Shown here piece by piece: positions 15,641-25,216 of a stretch of DNA of 64,000 nt. The notes beneath the pieces were generated by a model, which was given only the letters and a program-made list of their open reading frames with translations, made no database searches and was not told where the DNA came from. The DNA is from SVEL01 sp045125245. Lineage in GTDB: Bacteria; Bacillota; Clostridia; Lachnospirales; Lachnospiraceae. Where the stretch lies: positions 1-64,000 of the forward strand of contig JBGVNF010000060.1 in NCBI GenBank assembly GCA_045125245.1. The letters run 5' to 3'. The position numbers were made by a program, and so were the translations under genes. Every line of letters starts with the position of its first letter. The stretch's first letter is position 1.

Positions 15641-16768
15641 ATGAGAAAAAGCAAATGTGTTGTGATTGCTATATCGTTGTGTGTATGTAGTATTTTGTTT
15701 ACCGCTTGTGGTAGTGATAAAAATAAAACGAAAGGTAATAAAGAGACAACAACTATTTTTGATAATTTAATGGAAATCGAAACAACAAGTGCGAAAGAAT
15801 CTACCACAGAGCAAAAAACAATTACAAAAGAGGATGTAACTACAGCTACTGAAACAACTACAGTTCCAGAGACTACGACAAAGCCAGAAACAACAACTTC
15901 AGCAGAAGCTACAACTAAGCAAGAGACAACGAAAGCTCCAGAAACTATAACTGCAGAAGAAACGACTACGGCCCTTACAGTTACAGCACTTGATAAATCT
16001 ATGTATGTAAAGTCTTCTGTTAATGTAAGAAGTGGTCCATCTACTGACTTTGATAAAATAGGTTCATTAGGTAAGGGAAAGGCTGTTAAAGTTACAGGTC
16101 AATCAGATCAAACAGGTTGGTATCGTATTGATTATAATGGTAAGGTGGGATATGTAAGTAATAGTTACTTACAGGCGGAACCATTGCTGGAACCAGAGAC
16201 AACAACTAAGGCACCTGTGAAGGAAACTTCTAAGCCAGCGGCAACGGGCATCCAAAATGTATTAAACAATGCAACGCTTAATCCATTTAGAAGTGATTTC
16301 ACACCTGCATATGAGGAAATAGATAAGGTATTTGAAAGCATATTTAAAGATGGTATGACAACTTATGATAAGGTGAAGGCTTGCTATGATTATCTAATTA
16401 ATAATTGTAGCTATGGTCATAATGAGTATGTGATGGATTACATAGATGCCTATTTTTACGGATATACATATGAAGTCAGAACATACGGAATTCTTAAGGG
16501 AAAGATAGGTGTATGTGATGACTATTCGGCAGCATTTGCTACTATGATGCAGGCCCTTGGACTTAACTGTTATGTAGTAGGTGGTCAGACATCTAAGTCA
16601 GGTGGCGGATATACAGGACATGCCTGGTGTGAAATGAATATAGATGGAACTATATACGTATTTGACCCACAGGTTGAGGATAATATAGCAAAGGGTGGAA
16701 AGATAAAGGATTATAGATTTGGTAAGAAATATGAGCAGGTTCCAGGAAAGTATATTAAGGCTGAATAG
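15641..16768 (+). CDS. Lipoprotein with SH3b and transglutaminase-like domains
   Basis: Signal peptide ends in a lipobox, ILFTAC|G (Cys about residue 23). A Thr/Glu-rich linker (about 35-115) leads to a bacterial SH3 domain (VNVRSGPSTDFDKIGSLGKG ... GYVSNSYLQ), a second linker and a transglutaminase-like domain. That domain has its Cys in KIGVCDDYSAAF, His in GHAWCEMN and Asp in YVFDPQ, so the catalytic triad is complete. Expected at the outer face of the membrane, anchored to lipid and binding the wall. The ATG at 15641 follows AAAGGAG; an in-frame TTG three codons earlier is less likely. Confidence 0.85.
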   Translation: MRKSKCVVIAISLCVCSILFTACGSDKNKTKGNKETTTIFDNLMEIETTSAKESTTEQKTITKEDVTTATETTTVPETTTKPETTTSAEATTKQETTKAPETITAEETTTALTVTALDKSMYVKSSVNVRSGPSTDFDKIGSLGKGKAVKVTGQSDQTGWYRIDYNGKVGYVSNSYLQAEPLLEPETTTKAPVKETSKPAATGIQNVLNNATLNPFRSDFTPAYEEIDKVFESIFKDGMTTYDKVKACYDYLINNCSYGHNEYVMDYIDAYFYGYTYEVRTYGILKGKIGVCDDYSAAFATMMQALGLNCYVVGGQTSKSGGGYTGHAWCEMNIDGTIYVFDPQVEDNIAKGGKIKDYRFGKKYEQVPGKYIKAE

Positions 16769-16815
16769 ATGCCTTAAGTTATAATTAGAAATACTAGATA
16801 GTAAACTGAAAAATC

Positions 16816-16844
16816 TTGAAATTATATAGCTAAAATGTTATATT
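16816..16844 (+). promoter_or_regulatory. thyX promoter
   Basis: TTGAAA (16816-16821), 17-bp spacer, TATATT (16839-16844), about 45 bases ahead of the start codon. Confidence 0.6.
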
Positions 16845-16894
16845 TGTAAGAGTATTATTTTAGCGAAAGCTTTAAGCAATTAAGGAGATTAACG

Positions 16895-17572
16895 ATGGGA
16901 AAGATAACTATTATAGAAGAGACACCAAAGAATCCAATTAGCCTGATGGGACAGCGTGCAGGTGTATGTTGGGGTGCTAACATTGATGATAAAGAGAAGA
17001 ATTATGCAAGAGGAATTGATTGTATTAAGTCTGGTCACCATAGAGTTATGGAATATGTGGGTGTAGAGATGATTCTTGATGGATATTCAGCAAGAGTTAT
17101 CAGAGAGTGGTATACACATATAGGTGGAGCGCCAACTAGACTTCAGGCTAGTACACGTTATATAAATTATAAGGATTTTGATTATGTGGTGCCACCAACA
17201 GTTGCTAAGAATGAAGAGGCAGCTAAGCTTTATAAGGAAACAATGGAAAGTATTACAAAGGCTTGCAGTGAGTTAGAGGCAAGCTACGGTGTGCCTAGAG
17301 AGGATGCGGCGATGCTTCTTCCACTTGGAATGAGCACAAAGATTGTGGATAAGAGAAATGTAAGAAATCTTATCGAGATGTCACATCAAAGATTATGTAC
17401 CAGAGCATACTGGGAGTATCGTAATCTTATGAAGGATTTAATGGAGGCTCTTAGAGAGTACTCAGAGGAGTGGGCGTATCTAGTAGATAACTACTTTATG
17501 CCAAAGTGTGAAGTGGCAGGATATTGTACCGAGAAGAAGTGCTGTGGTAGAAAGCCATATAAGGAAATATAG
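16895..17572 (+). CDS. thyX: FAD-dependent thymidylate synthase (ThyX family)
   Basis: Makes dTMP from dUMP using methylene-THF and FAD. The family fold is recognisable in HHRVMEYVGVEM, ARVIREWYTHIGG, LQASTRYINY and NLIEMSHQRLCTRAYWEYRNL (read as separate blocks). The usual RHRx7S signature is altered: the aligned site reads THI and is followed by a two-residue longer gap before Ser. I believe this variant occurs in other Clostridia but cannot verify it here. AAGGAG precedes the ATG. Confidence 0.88.
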   Translation: MGKITIIEETPKNPISLMGQRAGVCWGANIDDKEKNYARGIDCIKSGHHRVMEYVGVEMILDGYSARVIREWYTHIGGAPTRLQASTRYINYKDFDYVVPPTVAKNEEAAKLYKETMESITKACSELEASYGVPREDAAMLLPLGMSTKIVDKRNVRNLIEMSHQRLCTRAYWEYRNLMKDLMEALREYSEEWAYLVDNYFMPKCEVAGYCTEKKCCGRKPYKEI

Positions 17573-17582
17573 AGGAAAAATT

Positions 17583-17636
17583 AAACTTCAATGTGTAAAG
17601 TATGTAACATGCTTTACGAATTGAAGTTTATTTTTT
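17583..17636 (+). terminator. thyX terminator, member of a CTTCAAT palindrome family
   Basis: AAACTTCAAT (17583-17592) and GTAAAG pair with CTTTAC and ATTGAAGTTT (17620-17629), then a T-tract to 17636. The right arm CTTTACGAATTGAAG matches 14 of 15 bases of the palindrome arm at 37408-37422 after folA. Confidence 0.8.
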
Positions 17637-17716
17637 AATTCATTTACAACAGAGTATTAATATGTTAATATTAAGCTATTATAAACGTGATTAAAATTAC
17701 AGAAAGAAGGGTATAT

Positions 17717-18538
17717 ATGATAATAGATACACACGTACATACTGGCTTTTTTGTATCGCCAGAAAAAATTGTAGATATGAGTGAGGAGGTTGTATTAGAA
17801 TCTCTTAAGAAACATAACATTGATTTTGCGCTTGTTTCTAATAGCGCAGAGGAAGTAGATTGCTTGTTACAGCCGATTCCAAAGGAACGTCAAAAGACTC
17901 AGGAAAAGGCATTTTTAGAGGCGATTAATTTTGCAAGAAATAATATGGGCAAAATAGGTATTATGCCATGGGTAAAGCCAGCAAGTGAGACTGCAGATGA
18001 AAGATTAGAAGAGCTTATTAAGGAAAATAGAGATATAGTATATGGCATAAAGGTTCATCCATTCCACTCTGATATAGAGTTTGATTCAGAAAGAGTTGAG
18101 CCATATATTGAGTTGGCTAAGAAGTATAAGCTTCCAGTTGCAGTTCATACAGCTGACTATGATAAGGCTAGTCCTATGAGAGTTTACAATATGGCAAAGA
18201 AGTATCCAGAAGTAAACTTTATTATGGTTCATATGGGACTTTGCACAGACAATAAAGAGGCTATAGAGCTTCTTGGAAAGTTGCCAAATCTTTATGGTGA
18301 TACTACTTGGGTATCCTTGGAGAGTACTATCGAGATTGTTAAAAGATATGGTAGTAAGAAGATTTTCTTTGGAAGTGACAGTCCTATAGATGGAGTGAAT
18401 ACATATACTCAGAATGCTAAAGGTGAGCCGTCATTGTATTTAAGATATTTTAATGAGCTTGAAGATATAATAGGTAGTGAGGCTTATGCCGATATAATGT
18501 ATAGGAATGCTATGGAATTTTTTGGCATAAACCTGTAA
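17717..18538 (+). CDS. Amidohydrolase-family metal-dependent hydrolase
   Basis: TIM-barrel metal hydrolase of 273 residues: N-terminal DTHVHTGF metal motif, GIKVHPF with a Lys, AVHTADYD, MVHMGL and a C-terminal FGSDSPIDG Asp. This set matches Amidohydro_2 or TatD-like enzymes. The substrate cannot be told. The ATG at 17717 follows AGAAGG and starts right before the metal motif; an earlier in-frame start is disfavoured. Confidence 0.85.
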   Translation: MIIDTHVHTGFFVSPEKIVDMSEEVVLESLKKHNIDFALVSNSAEEVDCLLQPIPKERQKTQEKAFLEAINFARNNMGKIGIMPWVKPASETADERLEELIKENRDIVYGIKVHPFHSDIEFDSERVEPYIELAKKYKLPVAVHTADYDKASPMRVYNMAKKYPEVNFIMVHMGLCTDNKEAIELLGKLPNLYGDTTWVSLESTIEIVKRYGSKKIFFGSDSPIDGVNTYTQNAKGEPSLYLRYFNELEDIIGSEAYADIMYRNAMEFFGINL

Positions 18539-18583
18539 CATAAATATACGTACAAAGTGAAAAGGATTTCACATATTTAATTT

Positions 18584-18610
18584 AATCGCAGTTACTTTGT
18601 AACTACGATT
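18584..18610. repeat. 27-bp hairpin element, copy B (upstream of DUF6033 gene)
   Basis: AATCGCAGTTAC-TTT-GTAACTACGATT, same element as 6583-6609 and 48467-48493. It ends 20 bases before the start codon, just upstream of AAGGAGG. Confidence 0.75.
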
Positions 18611-18630
18611 TAGTTCAAGGAGGAATGATT

Positions 18631-19371
18631 ATGATTAAAGCGTATGGTGTAACATCAAACACAAATTTTTATGACAGCAAGGTTCAGCAGAAAAAGAACG
18701 GTGTAGATACAGTAAAGGATAGTAAGTCCACTGAACAGGTAGCAAAGTCTAGTGAGGATAAGCTTTCAAGCAAGGCAAAAGCATATCTTGAAAACCTTAG
18801 AAAGACTTATGGAGATTATGATTTTATAATCGCAGATGCAGGTACGGACAGAAAAGAATTGCTTAATCAAAGTGATAAAGAATATTCTGTTATGTTCTCC
18901 AGTGCAGAATTGGAGAGAATGGCATCGGATGAAGATTATGCAGCTGAAAAGATGAGAAATGTTCAGACTATAGTAGATATGTCTAATAGAATCTTTGAGC
19001 AGTTTAATATTGAGCGTGCATGGGAGGAAGGTGCCCAGGGCGATGCTATGATAAATAAGCTTGCCGTGTCTATCAATGATGATGGTACGATGACTATTTT
19101 GGCCGAGATAGAAAAGTTTTCTGAAAAGAAAGAGGCGTATCTCAAGAAACTACAAGATAAGCGCAGTGAGCAGGAAAAGATAGAAGAAAAATTAAAGGAG
19201 AAAACTGAAGATAAGAAGGTTAATCCTTATAAGAAGGACGATGAAGCTTCCGTGAAGAAAACGGTAGTTAAGGCTTCGTCTGAGGAAGAGCTTATAGATA
19301 AGATTACAAACTTGAATTGGGACAAAGTACAAGGAGAGAAAGTAGGAGCAAAATTCGATTTTTCGATATAA
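18631..19371 (+). CDS. DUF6033-like protein
   Basis: 246 hydrophilic residues, no membrane segment. It resembles proteins annotated as DUF6033, common in Lachnospiraceae, with SSKAKAYLENLRKTYGDYDF and FSSAELERMASDEDY segments and a Lys/Glu-rich predicted coiled coil (about 175-225). Function unknown. The ATG at 18631 is 7 bases after AAGGAGG; the ATG at 18625 is too close. A terminator follows 11 bases after the stop. Confidence 0.75.
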   Translation: MIKAYGVTSNTNFYDSKVQQKKNGVDTVKDSKSTEQVAKSSEDKLSSKAKAYLENLRKTYGDYDFIIADAGTDRKELLNQSDKEYSVMFSSAELERMASDEDYAAEKMRNVQTIVDMSNRIFEQFNIERAWEEGAQGDAMINKLAVSINDDGTMTILAEIEKFSEKKEAYLKKLQDKRSEQEKIEEKLKEKTEDKKVNPYKKDDEASVKKTVVKASSEEELIDKITNLNWDKVQGEKVGAKFDFSI

Positions 19372-19382
19372 GAGATAAGTGA

Positions 19383-19430
19383 AAAAGGTCATATAACCCT
19401 ATGTTTAGATATGGTAATATGACCTTTTAA
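19383..19430 (+). terminator. Terminator of the DUF6033 gene
   Basis: AAAAGGTCATAT (19383-19394) pairs with ATATGACCTTTT (19417-19428). The A/T flanks would allow action on either strand; the convergent sigG ends 50 bases away. Confidence 0.8.
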
Positions 19431-19480
19431 TATACCACAATAAGAGTGTTAGCTATGGGATATACTCATATTGAGTTAGG

Positions 19481-20260
19481 TTAATCACGTAAATAATTTC
19501 TCATGGATTTTAATGCATTTTTTTCTAATCTACTAACTTGTGCCTGGCTTATGCCTACCTCTTCAGCTACTTCCATTTGTGTTTTACCCTTGAAGAAACG
19601 CAAGTCAATAATATTCTTTTCCCTGTCTGGAAGTCTGCGAATGGCTTCGTTTAAGGTTATTTCTTCCACCCAATTTTCTTCGCGATTTTTTTTATCACTT
19701 ATCTGGTCAACCACGTATAAAGTATCTCCACCGTCATTGTAGACAGGCTCGTAGAGAGATACAGGGCTTTGGATTGCATCTAAGGCAGCTATAACAGATT
19801 CTTTGTCTACCCCAATTTCTGTAGCTATTTCACATATGGTTGGTTCCTTGAGAGATTTTTTCATAAGATTTTCCTTGGCGTATATGGCTTTATAAGCGGT
19901 GTCTCTGAGAGAACGAGATACACGGATGCTGTTATTATCTCTTAAATAGCGTCTGATTTCACCGATTATCATAGGCACTGCGTAGGTAGAAAATTTTACA
20001 TTTAGGTCTCGATTGAAGTTATCTAAAGCTTTAATAAGTCCGATACAGCCTATCTGAAATAAGTCGTCGACATTTTCAGAGGAGTTACTAAAACGTTGGA
20101 TTATACTTAAGACAAGACGAAGATTGCCATTGATAAATAGTTCCCTAGCTTCCTTATCGCCTTTGTCAATTCTATCAAATAATTCTTCCTTCTCTGCATT
20201 TGTAAGAATTGGAAGTTTGCTTGTGTTTACTCCACATATTTCCACTTTGTATATAGACAT
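19481..20260 (-). CDS. sigG: Sporulation sigma factor SigG
   Basis: Directs late forespore transcription. The N-terminal KVEICGVNTSKLP is the SigG hallmark. Region 2 (NVDDLFQIGCIGLIKALDNF, KFSTYAVPMIIGEIRRYLRD) and region 4 (LPDREKNIIDLRF, EVAEEVGISQAQVSRLEK) are complete at 259 residues. AAGGGAG precedes the ATG. It stands alone on the minus strand; spoIIGA and sigE are not adjacent. Its presence suggests the organism is, or recently was, a spore former. Confidence 0.95.
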   Translation of the reverse strand: MSIYKVEICGVNTSKLPILTNAEKEELFDRIDKGDKEARELFINGNLRLVLSIIQRFSNSSENVDDLFQIGCIGLIKALDNFNRDLNVKFSTYAVPMIIGEIRRYLRDNNSIRVSRSLRDTAYKAIYAKENLMKKSLKEPTICEIATEIGVDKESVIAALDAIQSPVSLYEPVYNDGGDTLYVVDQISDKKNREENWVEEITLNEAIRRLPDREKNIIDLRFFKGKTQMEVAEEVGISQAQVSRLEKNALKSMRNYLRD

Positions 20261-20366
20261 AGATTTATACTCCCTTCGTAAAGATTTGCTGATTTTATAA
20301 ATAAATGTTTTGCAAAAAGAGATGGAAATATACTGTCATATTAACAAATAAAAAAAATATAACCCC

Positions 20367-20395
20367 TTGACAAAGTGTTGTAACAAAAATATAGA
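20367..20395 (+). promoter_or_regulatory. deoD promoter
   Basis: TTGACA (20367-20372), 17-bp spacer, TATAGA (20390-20395). A second -10-like TAAAAT lies about 20 bases downstream without a good -35. Confidence 0.65.
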
Positions 20396-20480
20396 TTTTT
20401 TCTACAATTTGTGGTAAAATAAGGGATAATTCTAAGATGATGTGTAATTATATATTTTAAGAAAATAGGAGGGGTAAAAT

Positions 20481-21200
20481 ATGGCAACACCACATAATAA
20501 AGCAGAGGTAGGACAGATAGCAAAGACAGTTCTTATGCCAGGAGATCCGTTGAGAGCAAAGTTTATAGCAGATACTTTTTTGACGGATGTGAAGCAGTTT
20601 AATGATGTAAGAAATATGTACGGATTTACAGGAATGTATGAAGGAGTCGAAGTTTCAGTTATGGGTTCTGGTATGGGTATGCCATCTATTGGCATATATT
20701 CTTATGAACTATATACACAGTACGGTGTAGAGAATATTATCAGAATAGGTTCGGCAGGTTCATACTGTGAGGAAGCAAAGGTATATGATGTGGTTTTGGC
20801 GACAGAGGCATATTCAGAGTCTTCATACGCTAAAACACAGAGTGGCTATGATAAGGATAAAACATATCCTAATACAGAGCTTAATGATATGATAAAGAAG
20901 TGTGCTTCTAAGCTTGATATTCCAGTTCACGAAGGATGCATACATTCATCGGATGTATTTTATAGAGAGGGTGGAACAGATTATCAGGCATTGTATAATG
21001 AGAAGGGATGTTTGGCAGTAGAGATGGAGAGCTTTGCTTTGTTCCACAATGCAAGTGTACTTGGAAAGAAAGCAGCGTGTCTTCTTACTATATCAGATTC
21101 CTTTGTTTCAAATGAGGTTACAACGGCTGAGGAACGACAGAATTCATTTACAAATATGATGAAGATAGCTTTACAGACAGCAGTTGAATTTGGTAAATAG
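20481..21200 (+). CDS. deoD: Purine-nucleoside phosphorylase, DeoD type
   Basis: Phosphorolysis of purine (deoxy)nucleosides. 239 residues with MPGDPLRAKFIADTFL, GSGMGMPS, RIGSAGSY, VEMESFAL and TISDS, the hexameric NP-I family pattern. Ribosome binding site is AGGAGGGG. It heads a series that includes dgt, which also releases deoxynucleosides. Confidence 0.96.
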   Translation: MATPHNKAEVGQIAKTVLMPGDPLRAKFIADTFLTDVKQFNDVRNMYGFTGMYEGVEVSVMGSGMGMPSIGIYSYELYTQYGVENIIRIGSAGSYCEEAKVYDVVLATEAYSESSYAKTQSGYDKDKTYPNTELNDMIKKCASKLDIPVHEGCIHSSDVFYREGGTDYQALYNEKGCLAVEMESFALFHNASVLGKKAACLLTISDSFVSNEVTTAEERQNSFTNMMKIALQTAVEFGK

Positions 21201-21256
21201 ATATTTTAGCAATTATATACATTTTTTGACATAATTTTGGAGGTATGTGAATATAT

Positions 21257-22264
21257 ATGAATATTAGGGAACAGCTAGAACAATGCGAGGAGATTACTTT
21301 AAGTAAATATGCAGCCCACAGTAAATTATCCCGAGGTCGAGATGTGTTTGAAGAGCAGTGCGATATGAGAACTGTATATCAAAGAGATAGGGATAGAATT
21401 ATTCACTGTAAGGCATTTAGACGTCTTAAGCATAAGACACAGGTTTTCCTTGCGCCAGCTGGTGACCATTATAGAACGAGATTAACACATACTTTAGAGG
21501 TATCACAGATAGCTAGGACTATCGCCAAATCTCTTAGGTTAAATGAGGATTTAACAGAGGCTATAGCCTTAGGTCATGATTTAGGTCATACTCCTTTCGG
21601 ACATGCAGGTGAGAGAGCTCTTGATGAAGTGTGTTCTTTAGGCTTTTCGCATTTTGAACAAAGTGTTCGAATAGTGGAGAAGTTAGAAAAGGATGGACGT
21701 GGACTTAATCTTACTAAGGAAGTAAGGGATGGAATTCTTAATCATAGAACGTCAGGAAATCCATTTACTTTGGAGGGTAAGGTTGTCAGATTATCAGATA
21801 AAATAGCGTATATTAATCATGATATTGATGATGCCATAAGAGCAGGAATTCTTTCTGAGGAAGATATTCCTAAGAAGTATTCTGATGTGCTTGGTGCATC
21901 GACTAAGAGTCGATTAGATGGACTTATAAGAGATATTGTGAACAATAGTATCGATAAAGATGACATACATATGTCGGTGGAATTTGAAGATGCTATGAAA
22001 GGTCTTAGATTATATATGTTTGATAATGTATATAAAAATCCTGTGGCAAAGGGGCAGGAATATAAGGCTGAAAGTATGATAAAAAGTTTATATGAGTATT
22101 ATTTGGCAGATTTAGGTAAGCTGCCAGAAGAATATATATATATGATAAAGGAATTAAATGAAGCACCAGAGAGAGTTGTGTGCGACTATATTTCAGGTAT
22201 GAGTGACCAGTATTCAGTTCAAAAATTCCAGGAGGAGTTTGTACCGAAGTTCTGGAAGATATAA
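21257..22264 (+). CDS. dgt: dGTPase-like HD-domain triphosphohydrolase
   Basis: Deoxyguanosinetriphosphate triphosphohydrolase-like protein, removing tripolyphosphate from dNTPs. RDRDRIIHCKAFRRLKHKTQV, TRLTHTLEVSQIART and the HD pair in ALGHDLGHTPFGHAGE are intact, as is YINHDIDDAIRAG. At 335 residues it belongs to the shorter Firmicutes form. It lies 14 bases before dnaG, an arrangement frequent in Clostridia. Confidence 0.94.
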   Translation: MNIREQLEQCEEITLSKYAAHSKLSRGRDVFEEQCDMRTVYQRDRDRIIHCKAFRRLKHKTQVFLAPAGDHYRTRLTHTLEVSQIARTIAKSLRLNEDLTEAIALGHDLGHTPFGHAGERALDEVCSLGFSHFEQSVRIVEKLEKDGRGLNLTKEVRDGILNHRTSGNPFTLEGKVVRLSDKIAYINHDIDDAIRAGILSEEDIPKKYSDVLGASTKSRLDGLIRDIVNNSIDKDDIHMSVEFEDAMKGLRLYMFDNVYKNPVAKGQEYKAESMIKSLYEYYLADLGKLPEEYIYMIKELNEAPERVVCDYISGMSDQYSVQKFQEEFVPKFWKI

Positions 22265-22278
22265 GAGATGGAGCAGAT

Positions 22279-24051
22279 ATGTATTATTCAGATGATTTAA
22301 TAGAAGAGATAAGAAGTAGAAATGATATCGTGGATGTTATTTCTTCTTATGTCAAATTAACAAAAAAGGGAAGCACTTACTTTGGTCTTTGTCCTTTTCA
22401 TAATGAAAAATCACCGTCCTTTTCAGTTACGCCGTCTAAGCAGATGTATTATTGCTTCGGCTGTGGTCAGGGTGGAAATGTATTTACCTTTGTGATGAAA
22501 TATGAAAATATGACATTTACAGATGCGGTAAAGTTCTTGGCGGATAAGGCGGGTATAAGTCTTCCTGAGCAGGAATATTCACCGGAGGAGAAGAAAAAGG
22601 CGGACTTGAAATCTCAGTTGTTAGATATTCACAAGGAAGCGGCTATGTATTTTTATCGCTTACTTAAAAGTGAGAAGGGGCAGAGAGCTTATGAGTATCT
22701 AAAGGGAAGAGGTTTGACAGATGAAACTATAAAAAACTTTGGATTGGGATATTCTAGCAATTATAGTGATGATTTGTACAAGTATATAAAAAGTAAGGGA
22801 TACAGTGACGAGGTTTTAAAGGAAAGTGGATTATTTTCATTTTCGGAGAAGGGTGTATACGATAAGTTTAATAACCGAGTTATGTTCCCGATTATGGATA
22901 TAAATAATCGAGTAATTGGATTTGGTGGACGAGTTATGGGAGATGGTAAGCCAAAGTACCTTAATTCACCAGAAACTATGCTTTTTGATAAAAGCTGTAA
23001 CCTATATGGTATGAATATCGCCAGAGGTTCTAGAAAGGAATCTTTCTTAATGTGCGAGGGTTATATGGATGTCATCGCCCTTCATCAGGCAGGATTTAAT
23101 AATGCAGTAGCGTCATTGGGAACAGCACATACACCTAGACAGGCAAATCTTATAAGAAGATATGCAAAGGATGTATATTTAACCTTTGATAGCGATAATG
23201 CTGGAGTTATGGCAGCTCTTCGAGCTATTCCTATGCTTAAGGCATCGGGGCTTAATGTGAAAGTGATAGATATGCGCCCACATAAGGATCCTGATGAATT
23301 CATTAAGGCATTAGGTCCAGAGGAGTATCAGAGACGCATTGATAATGCTAGAAATTCTTTTCTTTATCAAATTGATAATATGAAGGCTAGTGTAGATATG
23401 TCTATGCCAGAAAGTAAGGCTAAGTTTTACAATGATGTGGCCAAGAAGCTTTTAGAATTTGAAGATGAATTAGAGAGAAATGTATATATTGACGCAGTAA
23501 GTGAAGAATATATGATACCTAAGGATAGTCTTGTTAAGTCTATAAGCAGGATGGCACTTACTTATGAACCACCAAAGAATAAGTATGAATCGGCAAATAC
23601 AGAAAATGATAAGACACAGGACAAGAAGAAGATAGAAAAGGATGACGGTATAAGAGCTGCACAAAAAACTCTTATTACATGGCTTATTGATGAACCAGAG
23701 CTCTATAGCAAGATAAGGGGCATTATAAGTGCAAGGGATTTTGTGGAAAAACCATTTGATATAGTGGCGAAGATGCTTTTTGAACAGTTAGAATCTGGAA
23801 GCATCAATCCAGCTGGCATTATAAATCGTTTTACTAGCGAAGTAGAGCAGTCAGAAGTGGCAAGCCTCTTTAACAAAAATCTTCTTGAAGATATGTCTTT
23901 AAGCGAGAAGGAAAAGACACTTAATGATACAGTGATTAAAGTGAAAAAGAATAGTATAGATTACAGAAATAGTACAGTGACTGATATTATGGAGCTTCAA
24001 AGTATTGTTAAGGAGCAAAATGAATTGTCAAAAATTCATATTCGTTTATAG
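22279..24051 (+). CDS. dnaG: DNA primase DnaG
   Basis: Synthesises RNA primers at the fork. The zinc finger is CPFHNEKSPSF...YYCFGCGQGG (about residues 38-66); the TOPRIM domain holds CEGYMDVIALHQAGF and TFDSDNAG. The C-terminal helicase-binding region (about 455-590) is more divergent, as usual. 590 residues is a normal length. The gene follows dgt closely and precedes rpoD by 20 bases, the macromolecular synthesis cluster. Confidence 0.98.
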   Translation: MYYSDDLIEEIRSRNDIVDVISSYVKLTKKGSTYFGLCPFHNEKSPSFSVTPSKQMYYCFGCGQGGNVFTFVMKYENMTFTDAVKFLADKAGISLPEQEYSPEEKKKADLKSQLLDIHKEAAMYFYRLLKSEKGQRAYEYLKGRGLTDETIKNFGLGYSSNYSDDLYKYIKSKGYSDEVLKESGLFSFSEKGVYDKFNNRVMFPIMDINNRVIGFGGRVMGDGKPKYLNSPETMLFDKSCNLYGMNIARGSRKESFLMCEGYMDVIALHQAGFNNAVASLGTAHTPRQANLIRRYAKDVYLTFDSDNAGVMAALRAIPMLKASGLNVKVIDMRPHKDPDEFIKALGPEEYQRRIDNARNSFLYQIDNMKASVDMSMPESKAKFYNDVAKKLLEFEDELERNVYIDAVSEEYMIPKDSLVKSISRMALTYEPPKNKYESANTENDKTQDKKKIEKDDGIRAAQKTLITWLIDEPELYSKIRGIISARDFVEKPFDIVAKMLFEQLESGSINPAGIINRFTSEVEQSEVASLFNKNLLEDMSLSEKEKTLNDTVIKVKKNSIDYRNSTVTDIMELQSIVKEQNELSKIHIRL

Positions 24052-24071
24052 AGGGTGTAAGGGAGGTTTTT

Positions 24072-25202
24072 ATGGACAATAATATGACAGCATTTGAGGA
24101 AGGGTTAAATAAGCTTGTAGAAGAAGCAAAGAATAATAAAAATGTTATCGAATATGATAATATACCGTCTTATTTTAATGATATTCAGCTTACAGATGAG
24201 ATATATGATAAGATTTTAGATGAGCTGGATGCAAGAAAAATAGATATTCTTAAGATAACAGATGAAGATGAAGACATAGTGCCAATTGAGGAATTAGCAG
24301 AGATAGAAGAAAATGCTATGGAAGCTGATGAACTTGATTTGGAAAAGCTAGAGATGGAAGTGCTAGATGGAATCAATCTGGAGGATCCTGTAAGGATGTA
24401 TCTAAAGGAAATTGGCAAGGTTCCATTATTATCATCTGATGAAGAGATTGAATTGGCAAAGAGAATGGAAGACGGTGATGAACTGGCGAGAGCTCGTCTG
24501 GCCGAAGCTAATTTAAGATTAGTAGTTAGTATCGCAAAGAAGTATCTTGGAAGAGGATTACTATTCTTAGATTTGATTCAGGAAGGAAATCTTGGACTTA
24601 TCAAGGCTGTAGAAAAGTTTGATTATAGGAAAGGGTATAAGTTTAGTACTTATGCTACATGGTGGATAAGGCAAGCTATAACAAGAGCTATAGCGGATCA
24701 GGCAAGAACTATTAGAATTCCTGTTCATATGGTGGAAACCATCAACAGAGTTACAAGAGTTTCTAGACAGATGATGCAGGAATTAGGTAGAGAACCTTCG
24801 GTTGAAGAGATTGCAGAAGAGATGAATTTATCTGAGGAAAAGGTAAGAGAGATATTGAAGGTTGCACAGGAGCCAGTATCACTTGAATCGCCTGTAGGAG
24901 AGGAAGAGGATAGTCACCTTGGAGATTTTATTCAGGATGAAAATATTACAACACCTGCAGATGCAGCAGCCTTATTGCTATTAAAAGAACAGCTAGATGA
25001 GGCTATGTCAGCGCTTACAGATAGAGAGAAAGAAGTTTTGAGAATGCGCTTTGGGTTAAATGAAGCACAGCCACTTACTTTGGAACAGGTAGGCAAACAC
25101 TTTAATGTAACAAGAGAGCGTATAAGACAGATTGAAGCGAAGGCATTGAGAAAGCTTAAGCATCCAAGTAGAAGTAAAAAACTAAGGGATTATCTTGAGT
25201 AA
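24072..25202 (+). CDS. rpoD: Primary RNA polymerase sigma factor RpoD (copy in dnaG cluster)
   Basis: 376 residues with an acidic region 1.1 (about 1-95), region 1.2 EDPVRMYLKEIGKVPLLS, region 2 with FSTYATWWIRQAI, region 3 and region 4.2 VTRERIRQIEAKALRKLK. All core- and promoter-contact segments are conserved, so this is the likely housekeeping sigma. GGGAGG precedes the ATG. A second complete RpoD-like gene is at 39094. Confidence 0.97.
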   Translation: MDNNMTAFEEGLNKLVEEAKNNKNVIEYDNIPSYFNDIQLTDEIYDKILDELDARKIDILKITDEDEDIVPIEELAEIEENAMEADELDLEKLEMEVLDGINLEDPVRMYLKEIGKVPLLSSDEEIELAKRMEDGDELARARLAEANLRLVVSIAKKYLGRGLLFLDLIQEGNLGLIKAVEKFDYRKGYKFSTYATWWIRQAITRAIADQARTIRIPVHMVETINRVTRVSRQMMQELGREPSVEEIAEEMNLSEEKVREILKVAQEPVSLESPVGEEEDSHLGDFIQDENITTPADAAALLLLKEQLDEAMSALTDREKEVLRMRFGLNEAQPLTLEQVGKHFNVTRERIRQIEAKALRKLKHPSRSKKLRDYLE

Positions 25203-25216
25203 TTAGGAGACAACAT

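Noticed and set aside
18551..18573. GTGAAA-AGGA-TTTCAC palindrome as an operator or terminator
   Set aside because: Only 6-bp arms, no T-tract and no promoter overlapping it; too weak to call.
20261..20345. SigF-type promoter upstream of sigG
   Set aside because: A GTATA with GCAAAACAT about 15 bases on resembles the SigF/SigG pattern, but two key bases of the -10 do not match, so I did not annotate it.
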